From contig JAIVJZ010000040.1 in the NCBI GenBank assembly GCA_020199775.1, positions 806,001 through 870,000 of the forward strand: DNA of 64,000 nucleotides, read 5' to 3'. The notes beneath the pieces are model-generated. The model searched no databases, was not told the DNA's origin, and was given only the letters and a program-made list of their open reading frames with translations. The position numbers and the translations under genes were made by a program. This document shows, one piece after another, positions 35,964 through 46,751 of this stretch (the first letter of the stretch is position 1; each line of letters begins with the position of its first letter). Source of the DNA: Acidobacteriota bacterium (GTDB taxonomy: Bacteria; Acidobacteriota; Blastocatellia; Pyrinomonadales; Pyrinomonadaceae).

Positions 35964-37082
35964 GTGAAGATTCTCCAACTCAGTTCGGCGCGCACCTTCG
36001 GCGGCGGCGAGAGCCATTTCGCCGACCTCTCGAACGCACTCTCCGAGCGCGGCCACGACGTTTACGTCGCGCTCTCCCACGCGTCGCCGCTTCAAGCAAG
36101 ACTCGCGCGCCTGTCCGAGTCTCATATCATCACACTGCCGCTGCGCAACGCGCTCGATCTTGCCAGCGCGACAAGGCTCGCGCGCTTCGTCCGCGAACGC
36201 CGGATCGAGATCATCCACGCGCACCTCGCGCGCGACTACCCCATCGCCGCTTACGCGGCACGACGCGCCGGAGGCGTGCCCTTCGTCCTCACGCGCCACG
36301 TCCCGTTCCCCATGAGCGGCTTGCACAGGTTCACACTCGCAAACGCCGCGCGCGTCATCGCGGTCTCGGAAGGCGTCGCGCTTGCTCTCGGCGCGCGGCG
36401 CATCTTCCCCGCCGAAAAAATCCGCGTCATCCCGAACGGCATCTCCGTCGCGGTGATCGATTGTGCGCTCGCAAATTTCGACCGCGACGAATTTCGTCGC
36501 GGTCTTTCCGTAAACGCGCCCCTCATCGTCGGCACGGTCGGCGAGTTGAGTCCGGTCAAAGGTCAAGAGGATTTCGTGCGCGCGGCGGCGGCGATTATCC
36601 GTCAGGAGAATTTTACGAACGCGCAGTTTCTCATTATCGGCGACGACAAATCGCGTGGCGGCGAAACGCGCGCGCGTCTTGAGAAGTTGATCGCCGGGGA
36701 TGAACTGCAAGACCACGTCCGGCTCCTCGGCCACGTCTCCGAACTTACACCGCTCATCAGTTCGCTCGACCTCTACGTCTCCGCCTCGCGCGCGGAGGCG
36801 TTCGGCCTCGCGACGCTCGAAGCGTTGATGTGCGGCATCGCCGTCATCGCGACTGCAACGGACGGCGCGCGTGAGATGATTGACGACGGCGTGAACGGGA
36901 AACTCGTGCCGGTCGGTGACGCCGCATCGCTCGCCCGCGCGATGCTTCAACTGCTACGCAGCGACGACGAACGCGCGCGCATGGCGGAGCGCGCACGCGA
37001 TTCTTCGCGTGCGCGCTTCAGTCTCGAACGAATGGTTGATGCGACGGAGAAAGTTTACCGCGAAGCTCTCGCGGCCGTGTGA
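35964..37082 (+). CDS. GT4-family glycosyltransferase
   Basis: This GT-B glycosyltransferase (372 residues from GTG 35964) has the N-terminal motif MKILQLSSARTFGGGESHFA, an acceptor domain, and the donor-binding domain with VGTVGELSPVKGQEDFVRAA, VRLLGHVSELTPLISSLDLY and the E-x7-E motif region AEAFGLATLEALMCGIAVIA. The donor is probably a nucleotide sugar and the acceptor a lipid or glycan. GTG 35964 follows the phosphatase stop codon by two bases and matches the usual N-terminus; a start upstream would overlap that gene. Confidence 0.9.
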   Translation: MKILQLSSARTFGGGESHFADLSNALSERGHDVYVALSHASPLQARLARLSESHIITLPLRNALDLASATRLARFVRERRIEIIHAHLARDYPIAAYAARRAGGVPFVLTRHVPFPMSGLHRFTLANAARVIAVSEGVALALGARRIFPAEKIRVIPNGISVAVIDCALANFDRDEFRRGLSVNAPLIVGTVGELSPVKGQEDFVRAAAAIIRQENFTNAQFLIIGDDKSRGGETRARLEKLIAGDELQDHVRLLGHVSELTPLISSLDLYVSASRAEAFGLATLEALMCGIAVIATATDGAREMIDDGVNGKLVPVGDAASLARAMLQLLRSDDERARMAERARDSSRARFSLERMVDATEKVYREALAAV

Positions 37083-37096
37083 GGCGAAGTGAAAGT

Positions 37097-37453
37097 TCAG
37101 GCCGCACGGCGCGTGTCGCGCCCTGCTCCCGATGCCGCCCACGCATACTGTCGCCGCGGGTCGTAGTCTCTTTCGAGATACTGCCGCGCGATGTACTTGA
37201 GCGTCGCGGAGATGTGCTTGCACTCGTAGCGCGGTTCGGCGTCGCCACGATAGATGAAGTCGGCGCAGGTGCAGACCAGCCGCTTGGTTTCGGGATCGCG
37301 GAACAGGTGATAGTTCTGTTCAGTGCCCGACTCGGAAAAAGCGATCCAGCCGTAAGGCTCCGCGTCCCTCACCTCGATGCGCTCGCTGCGCGCCGCGCGT
37401 TGTTCGGCCGCCGAAAAAATCTGCGCCTTCGTCGCCTGTTTCTTGCTGCTCAT
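37097..37453 (-). CDS. SWIM zinc-finger protein
   Basis: The 118-residue protein has a SWIM motif CxCx(n)CxH: CTCADFIYRGDAEPRYECKH. Basic and Ala-rich ends (SKKQATKAQIFSAAEQRAAR; ARQYLERDYDPRRQ) flank it. SWIM domains bind nucleic acid or proteins; the role here is unknown. It is convergent with the glycosyltransferase, 14 bases apart. Confidence 0.85.
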   Translation of the reverse strand: MSSKKQATKAQIFSAAEQRAARSERIEVRDAEPYGWIAFSESGTEQNYHLFRDPETKRLVCTCADFIYRGDAEPRYECKHISATLKYIARQYLERDYDPRRQYAWAASGAGRDTRRAA

Positions 37454-37713
37454 CGCTTGCTTCCTTTTGTAGTTTGATTCGCGCTCGACGCGCCGGACGC
37501 GACCTGGAAATCACGCTGATTTGATTCGCAATTTAGATGCACAGAGGCCGCCGCGAGTTTGACGCTCGCGCAAATGGCATGCTATCTACGCCTCAATTTG
37601 AAAGTGAATTTCGGAGATATTTCAACGCTCTCAATTTGTCATTCAAAGGCGCGAAGAAGGAATACGAAAGGCGCGAAAGTCGGGCATGAATTTTAACGCG
37701 AGAGGAGATCACG

Positions 37714-38514
37714 ATGAGCGTCGCACGCGTGCGCGGCATTGAGTTGGCTTATGAGGTGGCGGGCGCGGGGTCGCCAATCGTGTTGCTGCACGGCTTCCCG
37801 TTCAACCGCACGCTCTGGCGCGAACAGGTCGAGTCGCTCGGCGGGCATCACCACCGCGTCATCACCGTTGACCTGCGCGGGCACGGCGAGACTACCGCGA
37901 CGCGCGAACCGGCGACGATGGAAGTGATGGCAGAGGACGTGGCCGCGCTGCTCGACGAACTGGGCATCGCGCGCGTCGTGATCGGCGGACTCTCGATGGG
38001 CGGCTACGTCGCACTCGCATTCACACGCCTCTTTCCCGAACGCGTGCGCGCTCTCCTGCTCGCCGACACGCGCCCGCAAGCGGACACCGGCGAGGCGCGT
38101 CTCGCGCGCGAAGAGACCGCCACGCGCGCCCTCGGCGAAGGCATGCAGACTATCGCCGACGCGATGCTCCCGAAACTCTTCGCGCCCTCGACTCAGGCCG
38201 AACGCCCCGAAGTTGTCGCGCGTGTCCGCGAGATGATCTTGAACACCAATCCGCAGGGGGCGGCGTCGGCTCTGCGCGGCATGGCCGTGCGCGAGGATCA
38301 CACAAAATTCTTGCGCGAGATAAATTGTCCCGCGCTCATCATCGTCGGCAGCCTTGACCAAATCACGCCGCCCGCCGACGCCGAACTTATGAGACGCGAG
38401 ATACGCGGCTCGCGTCTGGAAGTTATCGCGGGCGCGGGACACGTCTCCAATGTCGAACGCCCGGCCGAGTTCAATCGCGCGCTGGAAAATTTCCTGCGCG
38501 AACCGGAAGCGTGA
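37714..38514 (+). CDS. Alpha/beta-fold hydrolase
   Basis: The 266-residue product has the canonical hydrolase topology: oxyanion HG in IVLLHGFPFNRTLW, nucleophile elbow GGLSMGGYVAL with serine, aspartate in LIIVGSLDQITPPADAE and histidine in VIAGAGHVSNVERPAEF. It resembles 3-oxoadipate enol-lactonase/PHB-depolymerase-type esterases, but the substrate is not fixed. GAGAGGAG lies 8 bases before ATG 37714. A thioesterase gene follows after 68 bases and may be co-transcribed. Confidence 0.92.
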   Translation: MSVARVRGIELAYEVAGAGSPIVLLHGFPFNRTLWREQVESLGGHHHRVITVDLRGHGETTATREPATMEVMAEDVAALLDELGIARVVIGGLSMGGYVALAFTRLFPERVRALLLADTRPQADTGEARLAREETATRALGEGMQTIADAMLPKLFAPSTQAERPEVVARVREMILNTNPQGAASALRGMAVREDHTKFLREINCPALIIVGSLDQITPPADAELMRREIRGSRLEVIAGAGHVSNVERPAEFNRALENFLREPEA

Positions 38515-38582
38515 AAGGTTTGTGAATCAACTCTCCGCGCCCGCGCATCACTTTCGCGACGGGTTGTTGATTGAATGAAGCG

Positions 38583-39023
38583 ATGAACCAGACACAGCCG
38601 GAACGGTGGAAGTTTCGCATCGAGGAGCGCGTCAGGTGGGGCGATGTGGACGCGGCGCGCATCATCTTTTACGGCGCGTACATACGTTTTTTCGAGATCG
38701 CCGAGACGGAACTTTTCCGCGCCGTCGGGTTGCCCTACGGACGCATGTTCGACGAACTCGACGTGTGGTTGCCGCGCGCGCATCTCGAATGCGACTTTCG
38801 GCAGGCCGCGCAACTGGACGACCTGCTCGAAGTCTCTGTCTACGTCGGGCGCGTCGGCACGAAATCGCTGCGGCTGAATTTTGAGGTGCGACGCAACGGC
38901 GACCCTTCAATCGTCGCCGAAGCGCACTTCGTCCTCGTCGCCGTCCGACGCGGCGCGTTCGACTCCGTTCCCGTCCCCGAAGAACTCAAACGCCGCCTCG
39001 CTCCTTACACCGCGCCGCACTAA
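38583..39023 (+). CDS. Hotdog-fold (4HBT-like) acyl-CoA thioesterase
   Basis: This 146-residue protein has the hotdog motif VRWGDVDAARIIFYGAYIRF, in which the catalytic aspartate sits in the 4-hydroxybenzoyl-CoA thioesterase-like position, and the long helix EIAETELFRAVGLP. The C-terminal strands (VSVYVGRVGTKSLRLNFEVR; AEAHFVLVAVRRG) complete the fold. ATG 38583 is chosen over TTG 38571. The gene ends at the edge of heptad element J. Confidence 0.9.
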   Translation: MNQTQPERWKFRIEERVRWGDVDAARIIFYGAYIRFFEIAETELFRAVGLPYGRMFDELDVWLPRAHLECDFRQAAQLDDLLEVSVYVGRVGTKSLRLNFEVRRNGDPSIVAEAHFVLVAVRRGAFDSVPVPEELKRRLAPYTAPH

Positions 39024-39101
39024 ACGATGAAGTAGGAACGATGAACGCGGAATGAAAGACAACAGCTTTTCATTCCGCGTTCATCGTTCCTACTTCATCG
39101 T
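39024..39101. repeat. Heptad hairpin element J (GATGAAG/TAGGAAC family)
   Basis: A perfect 34-bp stem (39024-39057 with 39068-39101) is built of GATGAAG, TAGGAAC, GATGAAC, GCGGAAT units with a 10-base loop that begins GACAACAG after GAAA. It begins at the base after the thioesterase stop codon and ends six bases before the stop codon of the convergent flavoprotein gene. Confidence 0.92.
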
Positions 39102-39107
39102 TTCTGC

Positions 39108-40340
39108 TTACAGCGGCCAGAGCGCGCTGCGCGCGAGCGCGCGCTTGAGATTGACGTAGCCTTGATCGCCCGCGACGAGTTCGCGCAGCGTGCGGCGAAT
39201 GCCCGGATGGAGGCGCGCGAAATCAATCATGCGGTCGGTGAAAGGCGCGCCGAGAAACTCGCCGTAGAAGCGTCTACGCATCGCCGCGGCGCGGCGCAGT
39301 TCGCGCCCGAAGTCCGCGCGCCAACGCTCCTCGTAAGCCGCCGTGCGTCCTGCGAGATAAGCCTCGGCGAAAAGTTCGGCCGAGCGCAACGCGTAGTAGA
39401 TGCCTTCGCCCGTCATGGGGTCTGCGAAACCGGCGGCGTCGCCGAGCAACGCCCACGTGTCTGAGCCGACGCGGCGGGTGTTCCAAGTCTCCGGTGCGAG
39501 ACCTGGAATCCGCGCGGCGTAGCGATTCACCGAGGCGCGCAATTTTTTTTCAATCTCCGCGTTGTGCGCGTCGCCCGCGCTCGAATTTTTCGCTTGCGAA
39601 GACCAGAGCGGCGCGCGCGGGTCTTCGCGGACGCGGTAATAGCCGACCATGAATTCCCAGAGCAGCGCATCCAGCGAGCGATGATCGAACGCGTCCTGCG
39701 AGGTGGCGATGCCGAACGAGATGTGATCGAGGCGCGGAAACGCCCACGCGTACCCGACCCAGCCGGGGAGGAACGCGATGACCGTCGGCGCGTCGTCGCC
39801 CTTCGGCAGCGGCGCGCGATAGCCAAAGGCAACTTCCATCTCCGCGTTCGGCAACGCGCCCGCAAGCCGACGCGCGATGGGACTGTTCGCGCCGTCCGCC
39901 GCGACGAGCACGCCGCCGTGCCAACTCTCGCCGCTTCTCGCACGCGCCCTCCAGCCGTCTCGCCCGTTGCCGTCAAGCGCGACTGACACGCGTTCCGGAA
40001 CGACGTGCGCCCCGGCATGGATGGCGCGGTCGCGCAGGTAGGAATCGAACGCGGCGCGGGAATAGATGGCGAATGGCGCATCGAGTTTGAGACGCACGCG
40101 CGCGCCCGCGGGCGCGTACATTTCGACTTCTTCGACCGTGCGCCCCAACGCTTCGAGCAGGTGCGGCCAAGCCTTCAACGCCTTCGAAGTGACGCCGCCC
40201 CCGCAGGCTTTCGGCTCGCCCGCAGGTCGCCCGTCAAACAAAGCGACGCGCACGCCGCCACGCGCCAGCCGCTCCGCCGCGAACGACCCCGCCGGCCCCG
40301 CGCCGATGATCAGCGCATCAAACTTCTCACTCTCAGCCAT
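39108..40340 (-). CDS. Geranylgeranyl-reductase-family FAD-dependent oxidoreductase
   Basis: This 410-residue flavoprotein starts with a dinucleotide-binding motif IIGAGPAGSFAAERLARGG, continues with FDGRPAGEPKACGGGVTSKAL (flavin-binding/CGGG region), and the second FAD motif GDAAGFADPMTGEGIYYALR. It fits the geranylgeranyl reductase/digeranylgeranylglycerophospholipid reductase family that reduces isoprenoid double bonds. It faces the LigB/AMMECR1 genes with a 265-base divergent gap that contains a possible promoter and a structured region. Confidence 0.9.
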   Translation of the reverse strand: MAESEKFDALIIGAGPAGSFAAERLARGGVRVALFDGRPAGEPKACGGGVTSKALKAWPHLLEALGRTVEEVEMYAPAGARVRLKLDAPFAIYSRAAFDSYLRDRAIHAGAHVVPERVSVALDGNGRDGWRARARSGESWHGGVLVAADGANSPIARRLAGALPNAEMEVAFGYRAPLPKGDDAPTVIAFLPGWVGYAWAFPRLDHISFGIATSQDAFDHRSLDALLWEFMVGYYRVREDPRAPLWSSQAKNSSAGDAHNAEIEKKLRASVNRYAARIPGLAPETWNTRRVGSDTWALLGDAAGFADPMTGEGIYYALRSAELFAEAYLAGRTAAYEERWRADFGRELRRAAAMRRRFYGEFLGAPFTDRMIDFARLHPGIRRTLRELVAGDQGYVNLKRALARSALWPL

Positions 40341-40462
40341 TCGCTATAATCTCTTTGTCTCCGCACCCGGTTGTGGCGCGTATCGTACATCAAGGCGTGC
40401 GATTGTTTCACGTGTCCGCGCGCCTGCCGGTCGCGTTCGCTTGTCAGGGCGCGCGCGTGGTG

Positions 40463-40471
40463 TGATAGAAT
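40463..40471 (+). promoter_or_regulatory. Extended -10 promoter of the LigB/AMMECR1 pair
   Basis: TG-A-TAGAAT (40463-40471) is a good extended -10 box; TTGTCA (40441-40446) lies 19 bases upstream as a weak -35. It would give a leader of about 130 bases containing the structured region at 40498-40563. Confidence 0.5.
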
Positions 40472-40497
40472 CCCGCCATCCCTCAAAGAGTTTGATT

Positions 40498-40563
40498 GGA
40501 CGGTCGCCAGTGCTTCGCATGCGAAGCGTTCCGATTCCCCGCCGTTTCAGGCGGCGGCCGTCC
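40498..40563 (+). promoter_or_regulatory. Structured leader, possible three-way junction
   Basis: GGACGGTCGCC (40498-40508) pairs with GGCGGCCGTCC (40553-40563) with one G-U. Between them lie a hairpin GCTTCG-CATG-CGAAGC (40512-40527) and a hairpin CCGCC-GTTTCA-GGCGG (40539-40554) that slightly overlaps the outer stem. It lies between the promoter and the start codon. Confidence 0.45.
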
Positions 40564-40605
40564 GTATCAACCGAGCAGACTTTTCGGATTCACTAGTATG
40601 AGACG

Positions 40606-41442
40606 GTGAATATGGCTGGCTCTCTCGTTTTCGTCGGCATTGCTCCGCACCCGCCAATCATGGTTCCTGAAGTCGGGCGGGAAGCGGCGGCCGAGGTGCG
40701 CGGTTCGATTGACGCGATGCGCGAATTGACCGCGCGTATCATCGCCTGCGGCGCGGAGACGATCATTATCATCTCGCCCCATGCGCCGCTCGAAGCGCGC
40801 GCCTTCGTCGCCTACTACGAGACGGAACTGCGCGGCGACTTCGCCAACTTTCGCGCCCCGCAAGCGACCGTCAGCGCGCCGCTCGACACGGAACTCCTCG
40901 AAGCGATCACTTCATCCGCCGCCGGTCACGGCTACCAACTCGTCCCCCTCAAAGGTTACGAACTCGATCACGGAACCGCCGTGCCGCTCTACTTTCTTTT
41001 GCGCAACGGGTGGCGTGGTCGCGTCGTAGCGCTCGGTTATAGTTTTCTGTCAAACGAAGATCACTTGCGCTTCGGCGAGTGTATCAGGCGCGCGGTCGAA
41101 TCGTCGGAACGCGCCGTTGCGTTTGTCGCGAGCGGCGACCTGAGCCACCGCCTGACGCCCGACGCGCCCGCCGGGCACAATCCGCAGGCGCATCTCTTCG
41201 ACGAACAAGTCGTCGCGTCAATCAGCGCGAACACGCCCGACGGCATCGTCGCGATTGACCCGAATCTGAGACGCCTCGCAGGCGAGTGCGGCTACCGCTC
41301 GATGCTCGTCGCCATCGGGGCTGAAGACGCGTCGAACCGCGACTGCGAAGTGCTGCATTACGAAGCGCCTTTCGGCGTCGGCTATTTGGTCGCTCAACTG
41401 GCGCGGCTGGAGCAAACTCCACGAACAGTTTATGAGCAGTAA
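40606..41442 (+). CDS. Class III extradiol dioxygenase-like (LigB-type) protein
   Basis: The 278-residue product has the LigB fold with metal-binding histidines in IAPHPPIMVPE and ISPHAPLEARAF, and the ELDHGTAVPLYFL and SGDLSHRLTPDAPAGHNP motifs. Such proteins pair or fuse with AMMECR1 domains, as here, where the next gene overlaps its end by 11 bases. The real substrate of this LigB group is unknown; ring cleavage is not certain. GTG 40606 or ATG 40612 may be the start; no strong ribosome site is seen. Confidence 0.85.
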   Translation: MNMAGSLVFVGIAPHPPIMVPEVGREAAAEVRGSIDAMRELTARIIACGAETIIIISPHAPLEARAFVAYYETELRGDFANFRAPQATVSAPLDTELLEAITSSAAGHGYQLVPLKGYELDHGTAVPLYFLLRNGWRGRVVALGYSFLSNEDHLRFGECIRRAVESSERAVAFVASGDLSHRLTPDAPAGHNPQAHLFDEQVVASISANTPDGIVAIDPNLRRLAGECGYRSMLVAIGAEDASNRDCEVLHYEAPFGVGYLVAQLARLEQTPRTVYEQ

Positions 41443-42034
41443 AACTGACATGAGCGAGCGAAGTGAAAACGCATACGCTAAATCTGTCGAGCGTGCCGAG
41501 GCCGACAGACCGGTCAACGAAGCATCCTTGCCCGAATTGGCGCGGCGTGCCGTCGAAACTTTAGTGAGCGAGCGGCGCGTGCTCGAAGTTCCGAACACCC
41601 CGGATGATTCGCCGTTAAGCCAACGCGCGGCCTGTTTCGTCTCTATCAAAACCGACGAGGGTGATTTGCGCGGCTGCATCGGCACGGTCGAACCCGTGCG
41701 GGCGACTCTCGCCGAGGAACTAATCCATAACGCGATCAGCGCGGCGACCCGCGACCCGCGTTTTCTGCCAGTCGAGATTTCCGAACTGCCGCACCTGCGT
41801 TACTCGGTTGACGTGCTCTCGCCTCCCGAACCGGCTCGTTTTGAAGAACTCGATCCCAAAACCTATGGCCTTATTGTGGAAGATAAGTCAGGCCGCCGCG
41901 GTCTTCTCCTGCCCGACCTCGAAGGCGTCGAGAGCGCAGAACAGCAATTGCAGATCACCGCGCGCAAGGCCGGAATTCCGTCTGGCGCAGATGTTAAATT
42001 GTATCGCTTTCAAGTTCGCCGCTATGGCGAATGA
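41432..42034 (+). CDS. AMMECR1 domain protein
   Basis: The 200-residue protein has the AMMECR1 hallmark RGCIGT (LRGCIGTVEPVRATLAEELI) and the regions ISAATRDPRFLPVEISELPH, YSVDVLSPPEP and GLLLPDLEGVESAEQQLQI. AMMECR1 proteins often co-occur with Memo/LigB-like and radical SAM proteins; no radical SAM gene lies here. ATGAGCAGTAA (41432-41442) makes an overlapping stop/start, so translation is coupled to the LigB-like gene. Confidence 0.9.
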   Translation: MSSKTDMSERSENAYAKSVERAEADRPVNEASLPELARRAVETLVSERRVLEVPNTPDDSPLSQRAACFVSIKTDEGDLRGCIGTVEPVRATLAEELIHNAISAATRDPRFLPVEISELPHLRYSVDVLSPPEPARFEELDPKTYGLIVEDKSGRRGLLLPDLEGVESAEQQLQITARKAGIPSGADVKLYRFQVRRYGE

Positions 42035-42075
42035 GGAGTTTTTTCTAAAACACAAGCACAAGGAGCAAGATTGAC

Positions 42076-42291
42076 ATGGCAGACAACGATCAAACCAATA
42101 CGTCCCCCGGCGACGCTGCGGACGACGATTTGAAACCTGATACCTTAACGGAAGATAACGCGCGGTCGCTCGACATCGGCGCGCAAGGGCAGTTTGCGCC
42201 CGGCGGTTATTACAATCAGCAGGGCGCGACGCAAACCGACCGCATTGATTTAGACGAACAAACGAGCGGCGCAACGGGTGATAAGAGTTAA
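42076..42291 (+). CDS. Small acidic protein of unknown function
   Basis: This 71-residue protein is hydrophilic and rich in Asp, Gln, Gly and Thr (TSPGDAADDDLKPDTLTEDN, GQFAPGGYYNQQGATQTD). No family is recognised; it may be intrinsically disordered. AAGGAG lies 10 bases before ATG 42076. It follows the AMMECR1 gene by 41 bases and may be in the same operon. Confidence 0.6.
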   Translation: MADNDQTNTSPGDAADDDLKPDTLTEDNARSLDIGAQGQFAPGGYYNQQGATQTDRIDLDEQTSGATGDKS

Positions 42292-42400
42292 GCCCAAGCA
42301 GCTCGTAAACCGCCGTGGCGGGCTGTTTTATTGAACGAGCCTTGAACTCAACATTTTGACGGCGGACGCGCTACTGGGAAGCGTCTCGCCCGTGCACAAA

Positions 42401-42432
42401 CAAAGAGCGCGGTTATTAGACCGCGCTCTTTG
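42401..42432 (+). terminator. Terminator of the LigB/AMMECR1 operon
   Basis: A perfect 12-bp stem (42401-42412 with 42421-42432) has an 8-base loop and is followed by TTTCC. Confidence 0.75.
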
Positions 42433-42523
42433 TTTCCAGCGGAGCAGAATTTCGGCTTTCAGCTTTCGTCTACACGCACGCGTTCGTCGTTTTATTTTTC
42501 AAGAGGGCGGCGTTTTAGCTCAC

Positions 42524-42561
42524 ATAAAAAAGCCGCTGCATGCGCGAGTTGCATGCAGCGG
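42524..42561 (-). terminator. Terminator after gyrB
   Basis: A perfect 11-bp stem (42533-42543 with 42551-42561) is followed on the minus strand by a run of six T (42532-42526), about 100 bases after the gyrB stop codon. It ends the minus-strand dnaN-recF-gyrB side. Confidence 0.9.
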
Positions 42562-42657
42562 GCAATGATCCACAGGAGGAAAGGATCGCATTTTAAGCGA
42601 GCGGCTGCGAAGTGTCAAATTTTCCCATCGCCGCCGCGCCGGCTCGAACAGCGTTGA

Positions 42658-45168
<2,511 letters not shown>

Positions 45169-45184
45169 CTAAATCGTTCTTGAT

Positions 45185-46336
45185 TTAGATGCTCGAAGCA
45201 TCCTTCGAGGATGTCGAAATCCGGCCGTCGGGAGCGGCCAACAACTCGGCTATGCCTTCTCTCACCTCAAAAATTTCGGCGCGCGCGGCGTACTGTTCGA
45301 CGAGGTTTTCTTTCGAGGTCGTCACGAACGTCTGCGTGCGGCCTTCGAGGTATTCCAACAGTTGATTGATGCGTTTCCGATCAAGCTCGGCGTCCACGTC
45401 GTCGAGCAGAAAAACCGGATACTCATTGTGCCACGAATGATACACCGCAATTGCAGCTAAGTCAAGTATTATCAATGCGCTACGCTGTTGACCGGAACTG
45501 CCGAAAGAACGTATGTCGCGCCCGTCAAAGAGCACCTCCAACTCGTCTCGATGCGGCCCGATGAGCGAGTAACCGGCCGACATTTCGGCCTGCATGCGAA
45601 ACTGCAAACGCTCCGCGATCAGGGTCTCGTAGTCGCTTAAATCGCCCTTTCCTTCGAGCGATGAAACGTAGCGCACGCTCACTTCCTCGCGCCCGAAAAG
45701 GCGGCGTTCGAGGACGGCGTTGACGCGTTCGACGTAGTCCGCGCGGGCGCGATGGATGGCCGCGCTCAGAGCGACGAGTTGTTCGTTCCACGGGGCGAGG
45801 CGGGCGGCCAGTTCGGCCGCGCTCAGTTCGGCGTCGGCCGCGTCTTGCAGGAGGCGGTTTTTCTGTCTAACGACGCGTTGATAATCGGAGAGCGTCTGCA
45901 CGTAGGCGTGTTGCATCGAGACGATGCCGCGGTCGAGGAACTTACGGCGTGCCTCGGGCGCGCCGCGCACGACTTCCAACTCGTCCGCAGTGAAAGCCAC
46001 AACGTGGAGTTGCCCAAGGTAACGCGCGACGGATTCGCGTTTGCCGTTGATGCTGAGCGTTTTAATGTTGTTTTGAATTGCGACCTGCAAGTCGCGGTGA
46101 ACCTGTTCACTGCGCGCGACGCGCCCGCGCACGACGGCCAGTTCTTCGTCGAAGCGGACGGCCTCTTGGGGTTTCTGTGTGCGGAAGGATTTGGACGTGG
46201 CGAGCAGATAAATGGCTTCCAGCCAGTTTGTTTTGCCCTGACCGTTATCGCCATAGATGATGTTAAGTCCCGCGCCCCAGGAGACTCTGCCGCTCAAATT
46301 TCTGAAACAGTGAGCCTCAAGTGATTCGAGCAGCAT
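45185..46336 (-). CDS. recF: DNA replication/repair protein RecF
   Basis: RecF is an SMC-like ATPase that loads RecA at gaps and helps restart replication. The 383-residue protein has a Walker A GDNGQGKTNWLEAIYLLATS, the signature region QQRSALIILDLAAIAVYH, and Walker B VFLLDDVDAELDRKRINQLL. N-terminal LEAHCFRNLSGRVSWGAGLN is typical. A gap of 415 bases separates it from dnaN, unlike the usual tight dnaN-recF arrangement. Confidence 0.96.
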   Translation of the reverse strand: MLLESLEAHCFRNLSGRVSWGAGLNIIYGDNGQGKTNWLEAIYLLATSKSFRTQKPQEAVRFDEELAVVRGRVARSEQVHRDLQVAIQNNIKTLSINGKRESVARYLGQLHVVAFTADELEVVRGAPEARRKFLDRGIVSMQHAYVQTLSDYQRVVRQKNRLLQDAADAELSAAELAARLAPWNEQLVALSAAIHRARADYVERVNAVLERRLFGREEVSVRYVSSLEGKGDLSDYETLIAERLQFRMQAEMSAGYSLIGPHRDELEVLFDGRDIRSFGSSGQQRSALIILDLAAIAVYHSWHNEYPVFLLDDVDAELDRKRINQLLEYLEGRTQTFVTTSKENLVEQYAARAEIFEVREGIAELLAAPDGRISTSSKDASSI

Positions 46337-46751
46337 GTGTCGAATTTTAACACACGCTGCTCGTCGGCGTCGCTCACGCGGCGCGGGATGGGATGCCGGA
46401 GTCGTCCCGTCGAATTAAAGTTGGTAAGTGAGTAATCTCTAAGTTGTTGATTCTAAGTAGGAGTAATATCACTACTTTCTAAGTAAAAGTCAGGATTACT
46501 ACGTAAAATAGTTCGACAAAGCCGCCAGCGGGCGTTTATAGCTCACTGGCGGCATAATTTCAGTCCCCCGGAACATGAATTTGAGTTACTTACCGATAAG
46601 TAGATTCCTTTTCGGTATAACTCTCCATTACCAGCCTTTTTCTAGAGCGACGCTCAGACAGCACCCATCTCGGGTAAAGTTGCAGACTTTAATTGTTTGT
46701 TACAAACTTTGATCTCCCGAATCAGGAGTTTTGAGTTCTTAACTTCGTCGT
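46337..46751. other. Gap between dnaN and recF with TCTAAGT direct repeats and hairpins
   Basis: The 415 bases hold no gene. CTAAGT occurs three times (around 46439, 46453, 46479), with a related GTAAGT at 46425. An inverted repeat GCCGCCAG/CTGGCGGC (46521-46528 with 46546-46553), followed on the minus strand by TTTG, may end dnaN transcription. The stretch is more AT-rich than its surroundings. Confidence 0.45.

Noticed and set aside
40404..40419. TGTTTCACGTG near the flavoprotein gene as a parS site
   Set aside because: Only the first 11 bases match; the second half has none of the expected residues, so it is mentioned only as a partial match.
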